Positions 11,640 through 20,840 of a stretch of 64,000 nt of DNA are shown in pieces. The DNA is taken from positions 3,571,996-3,635,995 of the forward strand of contig OX457028.1 in NCBI GenBank assembly GCA_949752745.1. Reading direction: 5' to 3'. The position numbers and the translations under genes are program-made. The notes below the pieces were generated by a model. The model was not told where the DNA came from. It made no database searches and saw only the letters and a program-made list of their open reading frames with translations. This DNA is from Protula sp. h YS-2021 (taxonomy: Eukaryota; Annelida; Polychaeta; Sabellida; Serpulidae). How positions within the stretch are numbered: the first letter of the stretch is position 1; each line of letters starts with the position of its first letter.

Positions 11640-12760
11640 GGAACTTATATTTGTAACATGTCGCCATTTTAACTGTGTAAAAAGTGAAAAAGTGGGATTA
11701 CTTTCGTTATAGTTGACCGATTTGCATGAAAATTTTACTGTTTGATTCAGTTTCATGTAAAGTTTTGTTATAAAGTAGTCATAGGCTATTTGCACCGGCG
11801 GCTGTATGCATCATGTGACATGCCGCCATTTTAACTTTGTAAAAAGTGAAAAAGTAGGATAACTTTCGTTATAGTTGGTCGATTTGCATGAAAATTTCAT
11901 TGTTTGATTCAGTTTCATGTAACGTTTTGTTATAAAGTAGTCATAGGCTATTTGCACCGGCGGCTGTATGCATCATGTGACATGCCGCCATTTTAACTTT
12001 GTAAAAAGTGAAAAAGTAGGATAACTTTCGTTATAGTTGGTCGATTTGCATGAAAATTTCATTGTTTGATTCAGTTTCATGTAACGTTTTGTTATAAAGT
12101 AGTCACAGGCTATTTACACCGGTGGCTGTATGCATAATGTGACATGCAGCCATTTTAACTTTGTAAAAAGTGAAAAAGTGGGATAACTTTCGCTATAGTT
12201 GACGGATTTGCATGAAAATTTCACTGTTTGATTCAGTTTTATGTAAAGTTTTAACATTATGTGGTCACGGGCTATTTACACCGGTGGTTGTATGCATCAT
12301 GTGACATGTCGCCATTTTAACTTTGTAAAAAGTGAAAAAGTGGGATAACTTTCGCTATAGTTGACGGATTTGCATGAAAATTTCACTGTTTGATTCAGTT
12401 TTATATCTAGTTTTGTTATAAAGTGGTCACAGGCTATTTACACCGGTGGCTGTATGCATTTTTGTAACATGCCGCCATTTTAACCTTGTAAAAAGTGGAA
12501 AATTGGCATAACTTTCGCTATAGTTGGTCGATTTGCATGAAACTTTCACTGTTTGGTTCAGTTTTATATCTAGTTTTTGTTATAATGTAGTCATGGGCTA
12601 TTTGCGCAGCTGGCTGTAGGCATAATTTGACATTCGCCATTTTAACTTTTTAAAAAGTGGAAAAGTGTAATAACTTTCGTTATGGTTAACCGATTTGAAT
12701 GAAAATTTCACCATTGAATTCAGTTTGATGTCTTAGTTTTACAGTAGTTTGTGCATAGGT
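11640..12760. repeat. 162-bp tandem array, left arm
   Basis: About seven copies. The marker GGCTATTT recurs at 11784, 11946, 12108, 12270, 12432 and 12596, giving spacings of 162, 162, 162, 162 and 164. Each unit includes gccattttaactttgtaaaaagtg and gatttgcatgaaaatttcact. The inverted array on the right arm (14990-15735) has about two units fewer. Confidence 0.95.
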
Positions 12761-12879
12761 GGGTTATTGGAATGGCGCGCGCCCACCATTCAAACATGTG
12801 TTTGAATTATTTTTTTACGTCAAACTATTGTTCAACAAGTTGTTTAGCAATTGTACAACAATTGTTTAACAAGCTGTTG

Positions 12880-13140
12880 TTCAACATGTTCAACATGTTG
12901 TTGAACATGTTCAACAACATGTTCAACATGTTCAACAACATGTTTAACAAGTTGAACATGTTCAACATGTTCAACAACATGTTCAACATGTTCAACAACA
13001 TGTTCAACATGTTCAACATGTTCAGCAACATGTTCAACATGTTCAACATGTTGTTGCACAAGTTGAACATGTTCAACATGTTCAGCAACATGTTGAATAT
13101 GTTCAACTTTTTCAACAACATGCTGTTTAACAAACTGTTC
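12880..13140. repeat. Palindromic AACATGTT array, left arm
   Basis: Runs of the self-complementary octamer AACATGTT, joined by single C or CAAC spacers, occupy this stretch. All six frames are open over long distances (His-Val-Glu or Asn-Met-Phe repeats), which is an artefact of the 9/12-base period. Confidence 0.95.
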
Positions 13141-13189
13141 AACAAGTTGTAGTTCAAGCAAAGAAAAAACAAGACATATGTTGAATAGG

Positions 13190-13195
13190 TTTATT
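13190..13195 (-). terminator. Poly(A) signal AATAAA for the zinc-finger ORF
   Basis: AATAAA on the minus strand lies about 125 bases after the stop codon of the 245-codon ORF. It suggests the ORF ends in its own 3' UTR within the element. Confidence 0.45.
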
Positions 13196-13318
13196 AATAC
13201 ATTTAAATACATTTAAATGCACTTAAATACACTTAAATATATACAGCTTAAATCTATAACAATATTATAACATTTATAGATTTACAAAGTCTTTATTATA
13301 ATGTTTAGTCAAATAAGT

Positions 13319-14056
13319 CTATTTTTCTCCATCTGCTTCACTCTGTTCACTGGCATCCATATCACTTTCTTCGTCACTGCTTTCATCTTGCTCCTCCTCA
13401 TCTAGAAGCTCTTCAAAGAATGCATCGTTTCTTCTTATAGCCGCCTTTAGTGCCTTTGAATACTCGTAATGTTTTTCATCAACAAAGTAATTGAAGTCTT
13501 CTAAAATGGTTTCATAATGTTCGTTTTGTTGTAAACGTTGGGCATATTTGAATAGTCTCATAAACAGTTGTTTAAGTCGACGCTTATAAATGGGTCGAAA
13601 GTCTTCACTTGCTATGTCACGCGCATCTTCAAGCCCTTGTTCTTCATATTCTGAAACCTTTTCTTGAAATTTCTTATCATATTCATCGTAGACTTCTTGA
13701 ACCATATCATACCAAACAGAGTCTGTTTCTGACTCACTTTCAGAGTCTGTTTCTGACTCACTTTCAGAGCTGCCGTCATCATCACCCTCAACACAATGTT
13801 CCATGTGTTTGAACAAAGCTTCTTGACTGTTGTATAACGCACCACATTCTGTACAAGCATGTGCATTCTTTTCAGTCATGTTGACGCTTTGACTTTCCAT
13901 AGAAGACTCATCTAAAGTTTCAGTGATAGGTGGTTTTACAGGGTTTTCCATATCTATCTCCAATTCTTCTTCTTCTGAAGTGTGAACATTCTTTAAGTGC
14001 CTTTTAAGACTTTGTGGCCAATCGTAAGATTTCAAACAAATGTTGCATTTATACAT
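13319..14056 (-). CDS. C2H2 zinc-finger/acidic protein inside foldback element (245 aa)
   Basis: A single uninterrupted ATG-to-stop frame. Residues 3-26 form a C2H2 finger (C-x2-C-x12-H-x4-H). Residues 67-87 form a C-x2-C-x12-H-x3-C finger. Residues about 88-115 are acidic Ser/Glu/Asp sequence containing an exact 24-base duplication. Residues 116-215 are a charged, helix-prone segment rich in Tyr, Lys and Glu, beginning near VWYDMV. The C terminus (about 216-245) is again very acidic. There are no transposase residues. The intact frame amid non-coding repeats argues for recent function. By composition it could bind DNA, perhaps the element's own repeats; that is inference. I recognise no named family. 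Confidence 0.75.
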   Translation of the reverse strand: MYKCNICLKSYDWPQSLKRHLKNVHTSEEEELEIDMENPVKPPITETLDESSMESQSVNMTEKNAHACTECGALYNSQEALFKHMEHCVEGDDDGSSESESETDSESESETDSVWYDMVQEVYDEYDKKFQEKVSEYEEQGLEDARDIASEDFRPIYKRRLKQLFMRLFKYAQRLQQNEHYETILEDFNYFVDEKHYEYSKALKAAIRRNDAFFEELLDEEEQDESSDEESDMDASEQSEADGEK

Positions 14057-14114
14057 CCTTTCGGTTCAACATGCACTTTTCAAATGAAGAAAAAGTCTTT
14101 AAACATAGCCTTAT

Positions 14115-14225
14115 ATACAACTTGTTGAACAACATGTTGAACATGTTCAACTTGTTGAACAACATGTTGAAGAACATGTTGAAGAACATGTTCAACAAGT
14201 TCAACATGTTGTTGAACATGTTGTC
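14115..14225. repeat. Third AACATGTT array, upstream of the zinc-finger ORF
   Basis: A short array of AACATGTTGAA/AACATGTTC units lies 60-170 bases upstream of the ORF's ATG on the minus strand. It is followed by two telomere-like GGGTTA units at about 14234, too few to be called telomeric. Confidence 0.85.
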
Positions 14226-14261
14226 TACGCCTAGGGTTAGGGTTATGCCGCTTAGAGGAGT

Positions 14262-14346
14262 CTAACGTCATGACGTCTTTATGACGTTATCATGACATCA
14301 TTATGACGTCATCACGTCATCATTATAACGTCATAATAACGTCATT
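14262..14346. promoter_or_regulatory. CRE-like TGACGTCA/TGACGTTA cluster
   Basis: About seven variants of TGACGTCA (including ATGACGTCAT at about 14302 and CGTCATGACGTC at about 14265) are packed into 85 bases, 200-290 bases upstream of the zinc-finger start codon. TGACGTCA is the CREB/ATF site. Because the same palindrome also fills the element's outer ends, it could equally be an element-protein binding site. Confidence 0.4.
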
Positions 14347-14512
14347 CGAACAGGCGCGCGCTTTACCAAAAAAAAACTGACTCAGCAGAATTTGTTTCTG
14401 TTTGATAGGTATGAAATGCATGTCTCACACTTCCTTTTATGTTACTTCGATGTAATCAAAATATGGTGTGTAACTTGCTCAAAAATGCCAAACTTGTTAA
14501 AATTGCTAAAAT

Positions 14513-14525
14513 TGCTGACTCAGCA
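14513..14525. promoter_or_regulatory. Perfect palindromic T-MARE site
   Basis: TGCTGACTCAGCA matches the Maf recognition element built on a TPA/AP-1 core exactly. A second TGACTCAGCA lies at 14378-14387. Both sit between the zinc-finger promoter side and the right inverted arm. Binding is inferred from the motif only. Confidence 0.35.
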
Positions 14526-14526
14526 A

Positions 14527-15998
14527 ATCGACCAACTTGTGCAACAACATGTTGAACATGTTGAACATGTTGCTGAACATGTTGAACATGTTGAACATGT
14601 TGAACATGTTGCTGAACATGTTGAACATGTTCAACTTGTGCAACAACATGTTGAACATGTTGAACATGTTGCTGAACATGTTGAACATGTTGAACATGTT
14701 GAACATGTTGTTGAACATGTTAAACATGTTGTTGAACATGTTGAACATGTTCAACTTGTTAAACATGTTGTTGAACATGTTGAACATGTTGTTGAACATG
14801 TTCAACAACATGTTGAACATGTTGAACAACAGCTTGTTAAACAATTGTTGTACAATTGCTAAACAACTTGTTGAACAATAGTTTGACGTAAAAAAAAAAT
14901 TCAAACACATGTTTGAATGGTGGGCGCGCGCCATTCCAATAACCCACCTATGCACAAACTACTGTAAAACTAAGACATCAAACTGAATTTAATGGTGAAA
15001 TTTTCATTCAAATCGGTTAACCATAACGAAAGTTATTACACTTTTCCACTTTTTAAAAAGTTAAAATGGCGAATGTCAAATTATGCCTACAGCCAGCTGC
15101 GCAAATAGCCCATGACTACATTATAACAAAAACTAGATATAAAACTGAACCAAACAGTGAAAGTTTCATGCAAATCGACCAACTATAGCGAAAGTTATGC
15201 CAATTTTCCACTTTTTACAAGGTTAAAATGGCGGCATGTTACAAAAATGCATACAGCCACCGGTGTAAATAGCCTGTGACCACTTTATAACAAAACTAGA
15301 TATAAAACTGAATCAAACAGTGAAATTTTCATGCAAATCCGTCAACTATAGCGAAAGTTATCCCACTTTTTCACTTTTTACAAAGTTAAAATGGCGGCAT
15401 GTCACATTATGCATACAACCACCGGTGTAAATAGCCCGTGACCACTTAATGTTAAAACTTTACATAAAACTGAATCAAACAGTGAAATTTTCATGCAAAT
15501 CCGTCAACTATAGCGAAAGTTATCCCACTTTTTCACTTTTTACAAAGTTAAAATGGCTGCATGTCACATTATGCATACAGCCAGCTGCGCAAATAGCCTG
15601 TGACCACTTTATAACAAAACTAGATATAAAACTGAATCAAACAGTGAAATTTTCATGTAAATCGACCAAGTATAACGAAAGTTATCCCACTTTTTCACTT
15701 TTTACACAGTTAAAATGGCGACATGTTACAAATATGCAAAGTTCCACACTTCAACGGAAGTCCGTTATTTCAAATTACGAAAACAAAATGACGTTTCGTT
15801 TACGCACACTCTGCTGTGACGTTTACCCTTCATCATGACGTCATCTCAACACGCGCGCGCGCTCCATCCAAAAACTGAAGCAGATAGAAACAAACAGACA
15901 CTATGACGTCACTTCCGGTCCAGACATGATGACGTCACTTCCAGACAGTATGACGTCACAAAGTGCGGTGATTCCGGCGTTTTCACCCTACTACCAGT
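14527..15998. repeat. Right inverted arm of the foldback element
   Basis: Inverse of 11364-13110. It holds an AACATGTT array (14535-14850), then a gcgcgc-containing junction (14925), then about five 162-bp units, then the TGACGTCA end repeats. Confidence 0.9.
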
Positions 15999-16771
15999 CT
16001 TCTATTGTCAACGGAATTGTTGACGTACGACATATATATCCCAACAAATATTTATTTCTATATCTTGTATAATACTCGTCATTACGAGTTCTAGATGAGT
16101 TTCAGGATGTAAAACTGGTCGGAATCTCGTATTTATATTCTCGCCCAGTTTCAGACAAGATATCAAATTTTATCATAAACGAGTTTTGGACGACTTTCTG
16201 ATTTTATGTCTTTCACACACATTTTGTTTTGTAAAAGCCAATGTGGAAATATGTTTATTTTTTTATTTCGTCAATTTCTTTCTGTAATGAATAAGAAAAG
16301 TTTGTTATGATTCTAAAAATAATTGATATCATTTATTTCTATATCTCGTCTAATACTCGTCATTACGAGTTTTAGATGAGTTTCAGGATGTAAAACCGGT
16401 AGGAATCCTGTATCTATTTTCTCGCCCAGTTTCAGACGAGATATCAAATGTTTTGTACTGGAGCATTATGAAAAATCAATATTGCTGGGTGTTGTGAATT
16501 GGAGCGTTATGGGAAACCATATGTACTGAATACCATTTTCAAATAAAATTGGAAAATTTTAGATACTAAAAAAGATTTAAATATACAATTTTTAAGTCTA
16601 ATATTCACTTTTAGCTTTCAGTCATTTGATTTAAGTTTTAGTTTCAGGGGTGGGGGGAGGGAGAAGGGGTGTCAACTTACGCTCTTTCTATATTGCTAGC
16701 TAAAAATATTATTTACCTCGATCAACTTATCCTATGCAAATAACCACTATGAAAGCAAAGTGCACGTTTTT

Positions 16772-17367
16772 AAAAGCACCAAAAAACAGGAAAATGTGAC
16801 AAGTAAGCTGTTGGGAATCACATAGAAATAACATATTGGTAGCCGAAAAGTCCGTAGTTAATCAGATGTGTGGTGGCGTAGAGGTAAGGTCTACGCGTAG
16901 GATGCCAGAGAAATAATTTTAAAAGCACCAAAAAACAGGAAAATGTGACAAGTAAGCTGTTGGGAATCACATAGAAATAACATATTGGTAGCCGAAAAGT
17001 CCGTAGTTAATCAGATGTGTGGTGGCGTAGAGGTAAGGTCTACGCGTAGGATGCCAGAGAAATAATTTTAAAAGCACCAAAAAACAGGAAAATGTGACAA
17101 GTAAGCTGTTGGGAATCACATAGAAATAACATATTGGTAGCCGAAAAGTCCGTAGTTAATCAGATGTGTGGTGGCGTAGAGGTAAGGTCTACGCGTAGGA
17201 TGCCAGAGAAATAATTTTAAAAGCACCAAAAAACAGGAAAATGTGACAAGTAAGCTGTTGGGAATCACATAGAAATAACATATTGGTAGCCGAAAAGTCC
17301 GTAGTTAATCAGATGTGTGGTGGCGTAGAGGTAAGGTCTACGCGTAGGATGCCAGAGGCCCCCAGTT
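16772..17367 (+). repeat. Four tandem copies of a 149-bp unit
   Basis: AAAAGCACCAAAAAACAGG starts at 16772, 16921, 17070 and 17219, exactly 149 bases apart. Copies appear identical by eye. Each contains a Pol III-type A box (TGGCGTAGAGG). Only the last continues into the B-box-like AGTTCAATCCC. Element A has the same junction text (gaaataattttgaaagcacc) in single copy, so the expansion happened here. Confidence 0.95.
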
Positions 17368-17374
17368 CAATCCC
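17321..17374 (+). repeat. tRNA-like A and B boxes in element B
   Basis: The A box TGGCGTAGAGG is at 17321-17331 and the B-box-like AGTTCAATCCC at 17364-17374. Together with the copy at 2.8 kb this indicates a tRNA-derived SINE-type core shared by two elements. No mature tRNA fold is apparent. Confidence 0.5.
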
Positions 17375-17850
17375 AGGTAGGCACGAATGTTACGTTGAAG
17401 ATTAGCGTGTTGTAGTGTTTTCTGGATGATTTCATATATATGGTTTCATAAATAACGAAAATAAAACGCTTTTTGAAGGTTGTTTAGCTTTCAAAAATAA
17501 AAAAAGAAATTAATCTCGTCTTTTACATTAAAAATACTCGTCTGGAACTAAACTGTATCCTGTTTTCTCGTCTGAAAAATAATCTGAACACGTCTAAAAC
17601 ACATCTCAAAATTTGACCAGAAATAGACGTGTTTCAGATATTTCAAGATAGACTAGATGTAGACGAGAAAAATTCGTCTATAACTCGTGCGCAAACACAT
17701 TTGAATCTCGATATTAATTGTATATCATACTGAATAAAGTCGAGGCATTATAGTCGAGCAATTTCGTGATGTATTTATCCGTGGTGTGATAAGGTCTAGT
17801 TATGATGACAGACCTTTGTAGCACAGATCCTGACTTGAAAAGGGGGACGA

Positions 17851-18438
17851 TTATGTCGCATAGCCACCAGGAGACTCTATGCTTGTCGCAAAGCTTCTAG
17901 GAGATTCTATGCTGGTCGCAAAGCTTCCAGGAGCTTCTATGCTGGTCGCAAAGCTTCTAGGAGATTCTATGCTGGTCGCAAAGCTTCTCTGTGATTTCAC
18001 ATCGTACTCGAAGGCCTCTGTGTCATTTTCATCATTTCTAGAAACATCTGTGCGTTTACTGTCATTCTGGTATATCTCGAACTGCGATTTTTGCTTATTG
18101 CCTTGCACTTCATTCACAAAATCTTGGACGTCATGGATGGTTCCTTGCGTGGTGTTGTCTTCGGCGTCCTTGACCTTATTCACATTGACATTTTTTATAT
18201 CGTTTGTAGCTTCATCCGTGACGCCATTCTCTCTAGTTGTGTTCCTGGTGTTTGGCGTGCACTTGTCGGCTTTCAAACACACTTGACCCATTTTGCGATT
18301 TTCACAGTCAGCTTGGGAATCAGAGGGCAACTTGTCGTATGTTTTTATCGATGGTTCATTTATGATTAATTTCCGCTGAAATGTTCTTAAGCGAGAGCTG
18401 TTGCAACTATGCACAGAGGGTGACGCATTTGCGCGCAA
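17851..18438 (-). CDS. Unknown acidic/polar ORF with 10-aa C-terminal repeats
   Basis: An open frame of up to 195 codons. There is no ATG at its upstream edge (the first codon in frame after a stop is TTG); the first in-frame ATG is about codon 50, so it is either a 146-aa ORF or an internal exon. The first part is hydrophilic, rich in Asn, Asp and Lys. The end holds five copies of a decapeptide like SPRSFATSIE, encoded by a 30-bp repeat (17855-17990). No domain, signal peptide or membrane segment is visible, and I do not recognise it. The repeat being a multiple of 3 and the preserved frame are the only hints of coding. Confidence 0.3.
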   Translation of the reverse strand: MRANASPSVHSCNSSRLRTFQRKLIINEPSIKTYDKLPSDSQADCENRKMGQVCLKADKCTPNTRNTTRENGVTDEATNDIKNVNVNKVKDAEDNTTQGTIHDVQDFVNEVQGNKQKSQFEIYQNDSKRTDVSRNDENDTEAFEYDVKSQRSFATSIESPRSFATSIEAPGSFATSIESPRSFATSIESPGGYAT

Positions 18439-20282
18439 CAGTCACTCTACTATTTCATTTATTATTTTGGACCACGGCAGACCGGTTATTAAATTCTTTT
18501 GTGTTTATCTTTGTGCAACTTTCAATACTCTGTTTACGCTTTGGGCAGCGTGGTTCCAGTCCTCCTGTTGAGGCTATATTTGGCACGTCAAGTCTCTTAA
18601 ATATTTTCTCAACTTTCTTCTGTTAAGCCACTTTATCCTCGTTGAAATCATATTCTGATTATTTAGCGATATTAGGGCCATTTCCACATAATTCTTCTCT
18701 TCTATATCTAGTAGCTGTTGTATGTCTCTGCAATCGCAAAATCGACGTTCGGAGTTTGAGTCGTTTTTTACATGTTTTCTCTGCTGTTTAGATCATAACT
18801 TGGAGCTATTTTTGACTATTTCTCTGTAGCTTTTCATTAGTTTATGGTCTCGTCTGAAGCTTCCACTCGTTTCTTCTGCTGAAGCTGAGCAAGATCTAGG
18901 ACGCCCTGATTGATCACGTGTCGATACCCTCACGGAGCATGCGCTTTGACACGTGACAGAAGAATCACGTGGCGTTGGCCGCACAGTCTTAAAACAATCA
19001 CGATGCGCGAATTCTTGGCAAAATATCTGCTTCTGTAGACGTTGTATAATATCCTGGGTTTGTTTGAGTGTCACAGATTTAAAACCATAGGCTTTAAAGA
19101 CGACGTCACAGATCGTAGAACATTTCACTCATGGTTCCTAATCAATAAAAAACACAGTGAATGATTAAAAGTTGACTTCAGATTGAAAGTATCCCCAACT
19201 ACTTCCCAACATAATGCATAATTCGAGCCTGCTCACTTAAAAACGGGAAAGTTCTTTTCTTCTTTTTTTTTACACGGATACACGGATTCGTCAATGAAAA
19301 GTATATCAGACGCATAAACGTAGAGAGCAATGGAAAGCCGTGTTCCCAAAGCTATGTTTTTAATTATCAGACATGTTGTATTTTTATGCTTTAAAAGTCA
19401 ATACTTTTAATGGTTGCTTGAACTTTATGTGACTTGCGTCGATCCTAAGATTTCAAAGGCTAATACAAGTAACATATATTGACTGGTTAAAACATGCTGG
19501 CGTGCCAATATTAACCTTTGTTAATTCAAAACCAATCAATGTATGTTTTAGTGTATAGTAACTGTGTTTCGAGTTAAGGATTAGCAATGGAAGAGGACGC
19601 GAGTCTTTTGGCTGAGAGGGTCTCGTGAAATATTTGCCTCGTTATAAATATTAATGAGGCTTCTGAACAACAACTGAAAGTTTTAATGAAATGGTTTACT
19701 TATTAACCGCTTTTTCACTTTTTTAGATTATAATAAAAAATAAAGGTTAAATTACGTTGAAACATTACCACACTCCCAGTTATGCCTGTTTATGTCTCCA
19801 ACAACACTGAAGATAATCCACAGGTTCCAGTTTTTGTCAAATAAACCCGTTTTGTGTTTATCCCATTAAATAATACACTAGTGTTAAGCTGGTTTTGATT
19901 CGTTGATAACAACAGAAATACCTGAGTATTTGACATGTTCCTGTATATATAACCCAATGACAAGTATCAGTGACGACTATATACACAAACATATGAACGC
20001 TAGGCAATTGACAGCAAGTAAAATAAATCAATGGCATAAGCATTATTACAAGGCCAAGGCTTTAAGTGCAATAGTGCCTGTGATTAGTTTGTAGCCATGA
20101 AAAGTATTAAACCAGTAAAAATTAAGCAAAGTTATTTTTTATATTTGACATATGACTGCAAATCATTGGCGATACTAGAGGAAAGGGTTCAAGGGTTGCA
20201 CCCACCTCCTTTATTCGAAAAAAGGGAAGTTTTACTGCTAATCATTGGAGGTATTTTCGAGAGAAAAAAGAAAATAGGCTTG

Positions 20283-20400
20283 AATAGCTTCAGCAGTTAA
20301 ACCCCTCACCTTTCACGAAAGGGTAAATCCGTCATGGAGTAAAACTCAAGGTTTCGGCAGCTGAACCGCCTCCTCGTTATAAAAAGTCGGATCCGTCACT
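20283..20400. repeat. Dispersed repeat, member 2
   Basis: Contains cagttaaacccctcac, tttcacgaaagggtaaatcc and actcaaggtttcggcagctg, which are two similar half-units. Related to 10745-10875 and to the reverse of 25700-25790. Confidence 0.55.
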
Positions 20401-20467
20401 GCAAATTATTGATAAACTGCTACTGAATGAGTGTTGCTATTTGGTGTTGTTGTGTATGTATGCAGAG

Positions 20468-20840
20468 ATTTGCATGCAGATATCTTAGAAATATTGTAGA
20501 TAGTCTATCATTTATGAAGAAAAACAAGCTAAACATTGTAACAGCATTGTTTTTACTGTGCTAAAATTCACAGTTTTCGACAACACTCTATTTGCATGCA
20601 GATATCTTAGAAATATTGTAGATAGTCTATCATTTATGAAGAAAAACAAGCTAAACATTGTAACAGCATTGTTTTTACTATGCTAAGATTCACAGTTTTC
20701 GACAACACTCTATTTGCATGCAGATATCTTAGAAATATTGTAGATAGTCTATCATTTATGAAGAAAAACAAGCTAAACATTGTAACAGCATTGTTTTTAC
20801 TATGCTAAGATTCACAGTTTTCGACAACACTCTATTGCAA
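20468..20840. repeat. 122-bp tandem repeat, three copies
   Basis: ATTTGCATGCAGATATC begins at 20468, 20590 and 20712, exactly 122 bases apart. Copies differ at one or two sites. Each starts with ATTTGCAT, the octamer text, which may be coincidental. Confidence 0.95.

Larger units (their letters stand above)
11364..15998 (-). mobile_element. Foldback element with long inverted arms and one zinc-finger ORF
   Basis: About 4.6 kb bounded by near-inverse ends (accagtagtag at 11364; ctactaccagt ending about 15998). The arms are about 1.75 kb on the left (to about 13110) and 1.47 kb on the right (from about 14527). From outside inwards each arm holds TGACGTCA-rich terminal repeats, a 162-bp tandem array and a palindromic AACATGTT array. 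The left arm has about two extra 162-bp units. Arm text near 12780-12960 and its partner 14700-14930 is almost identical, pointing to youth or arm-to-arm gene conversion. The centre holds a single minus-strand ORF. Foldback (FB) and Galileo elements of Drosophila have similarly long, internally repeated arms. No DDE transposase is visible, so mobility in trans is inference. Confidence 0.85.
16005..17715 (+). mobile_element. MITE-like element B with CTCGTCT motifs and tRNA-like core
   Basis: The outer parts are filled with CTCGTCT/AGACGAG motifs. The left side has a diverged direct duplication (about 16063-16172 and 16335-16449). The inner part (about 16448-17440) matches, in opposite orientation, the core of element A at 2.7-3.3 kb. 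It differs in having expanded a 149-bp piece to four tandem copies. No transposase is visible. Exact ends are uncertain, and it abuts the right end of the foldback element. Confidence 0.6.

Noticed and set aside
12751..13212. Long open frames with His-Val-Glu or Asn-Met-Phe repeats on both strands (also at 14392-14955)
   Set aside because: They are produced by the 9/12-base AACATGTT array, which leaves every frame open. They show no non-repeat domain and are mirrored in both arms.
14230..14248. Telomere-like GGGTTA repeat
   Set aside because: Only two units, inside the foldback element; not a telomeric array.
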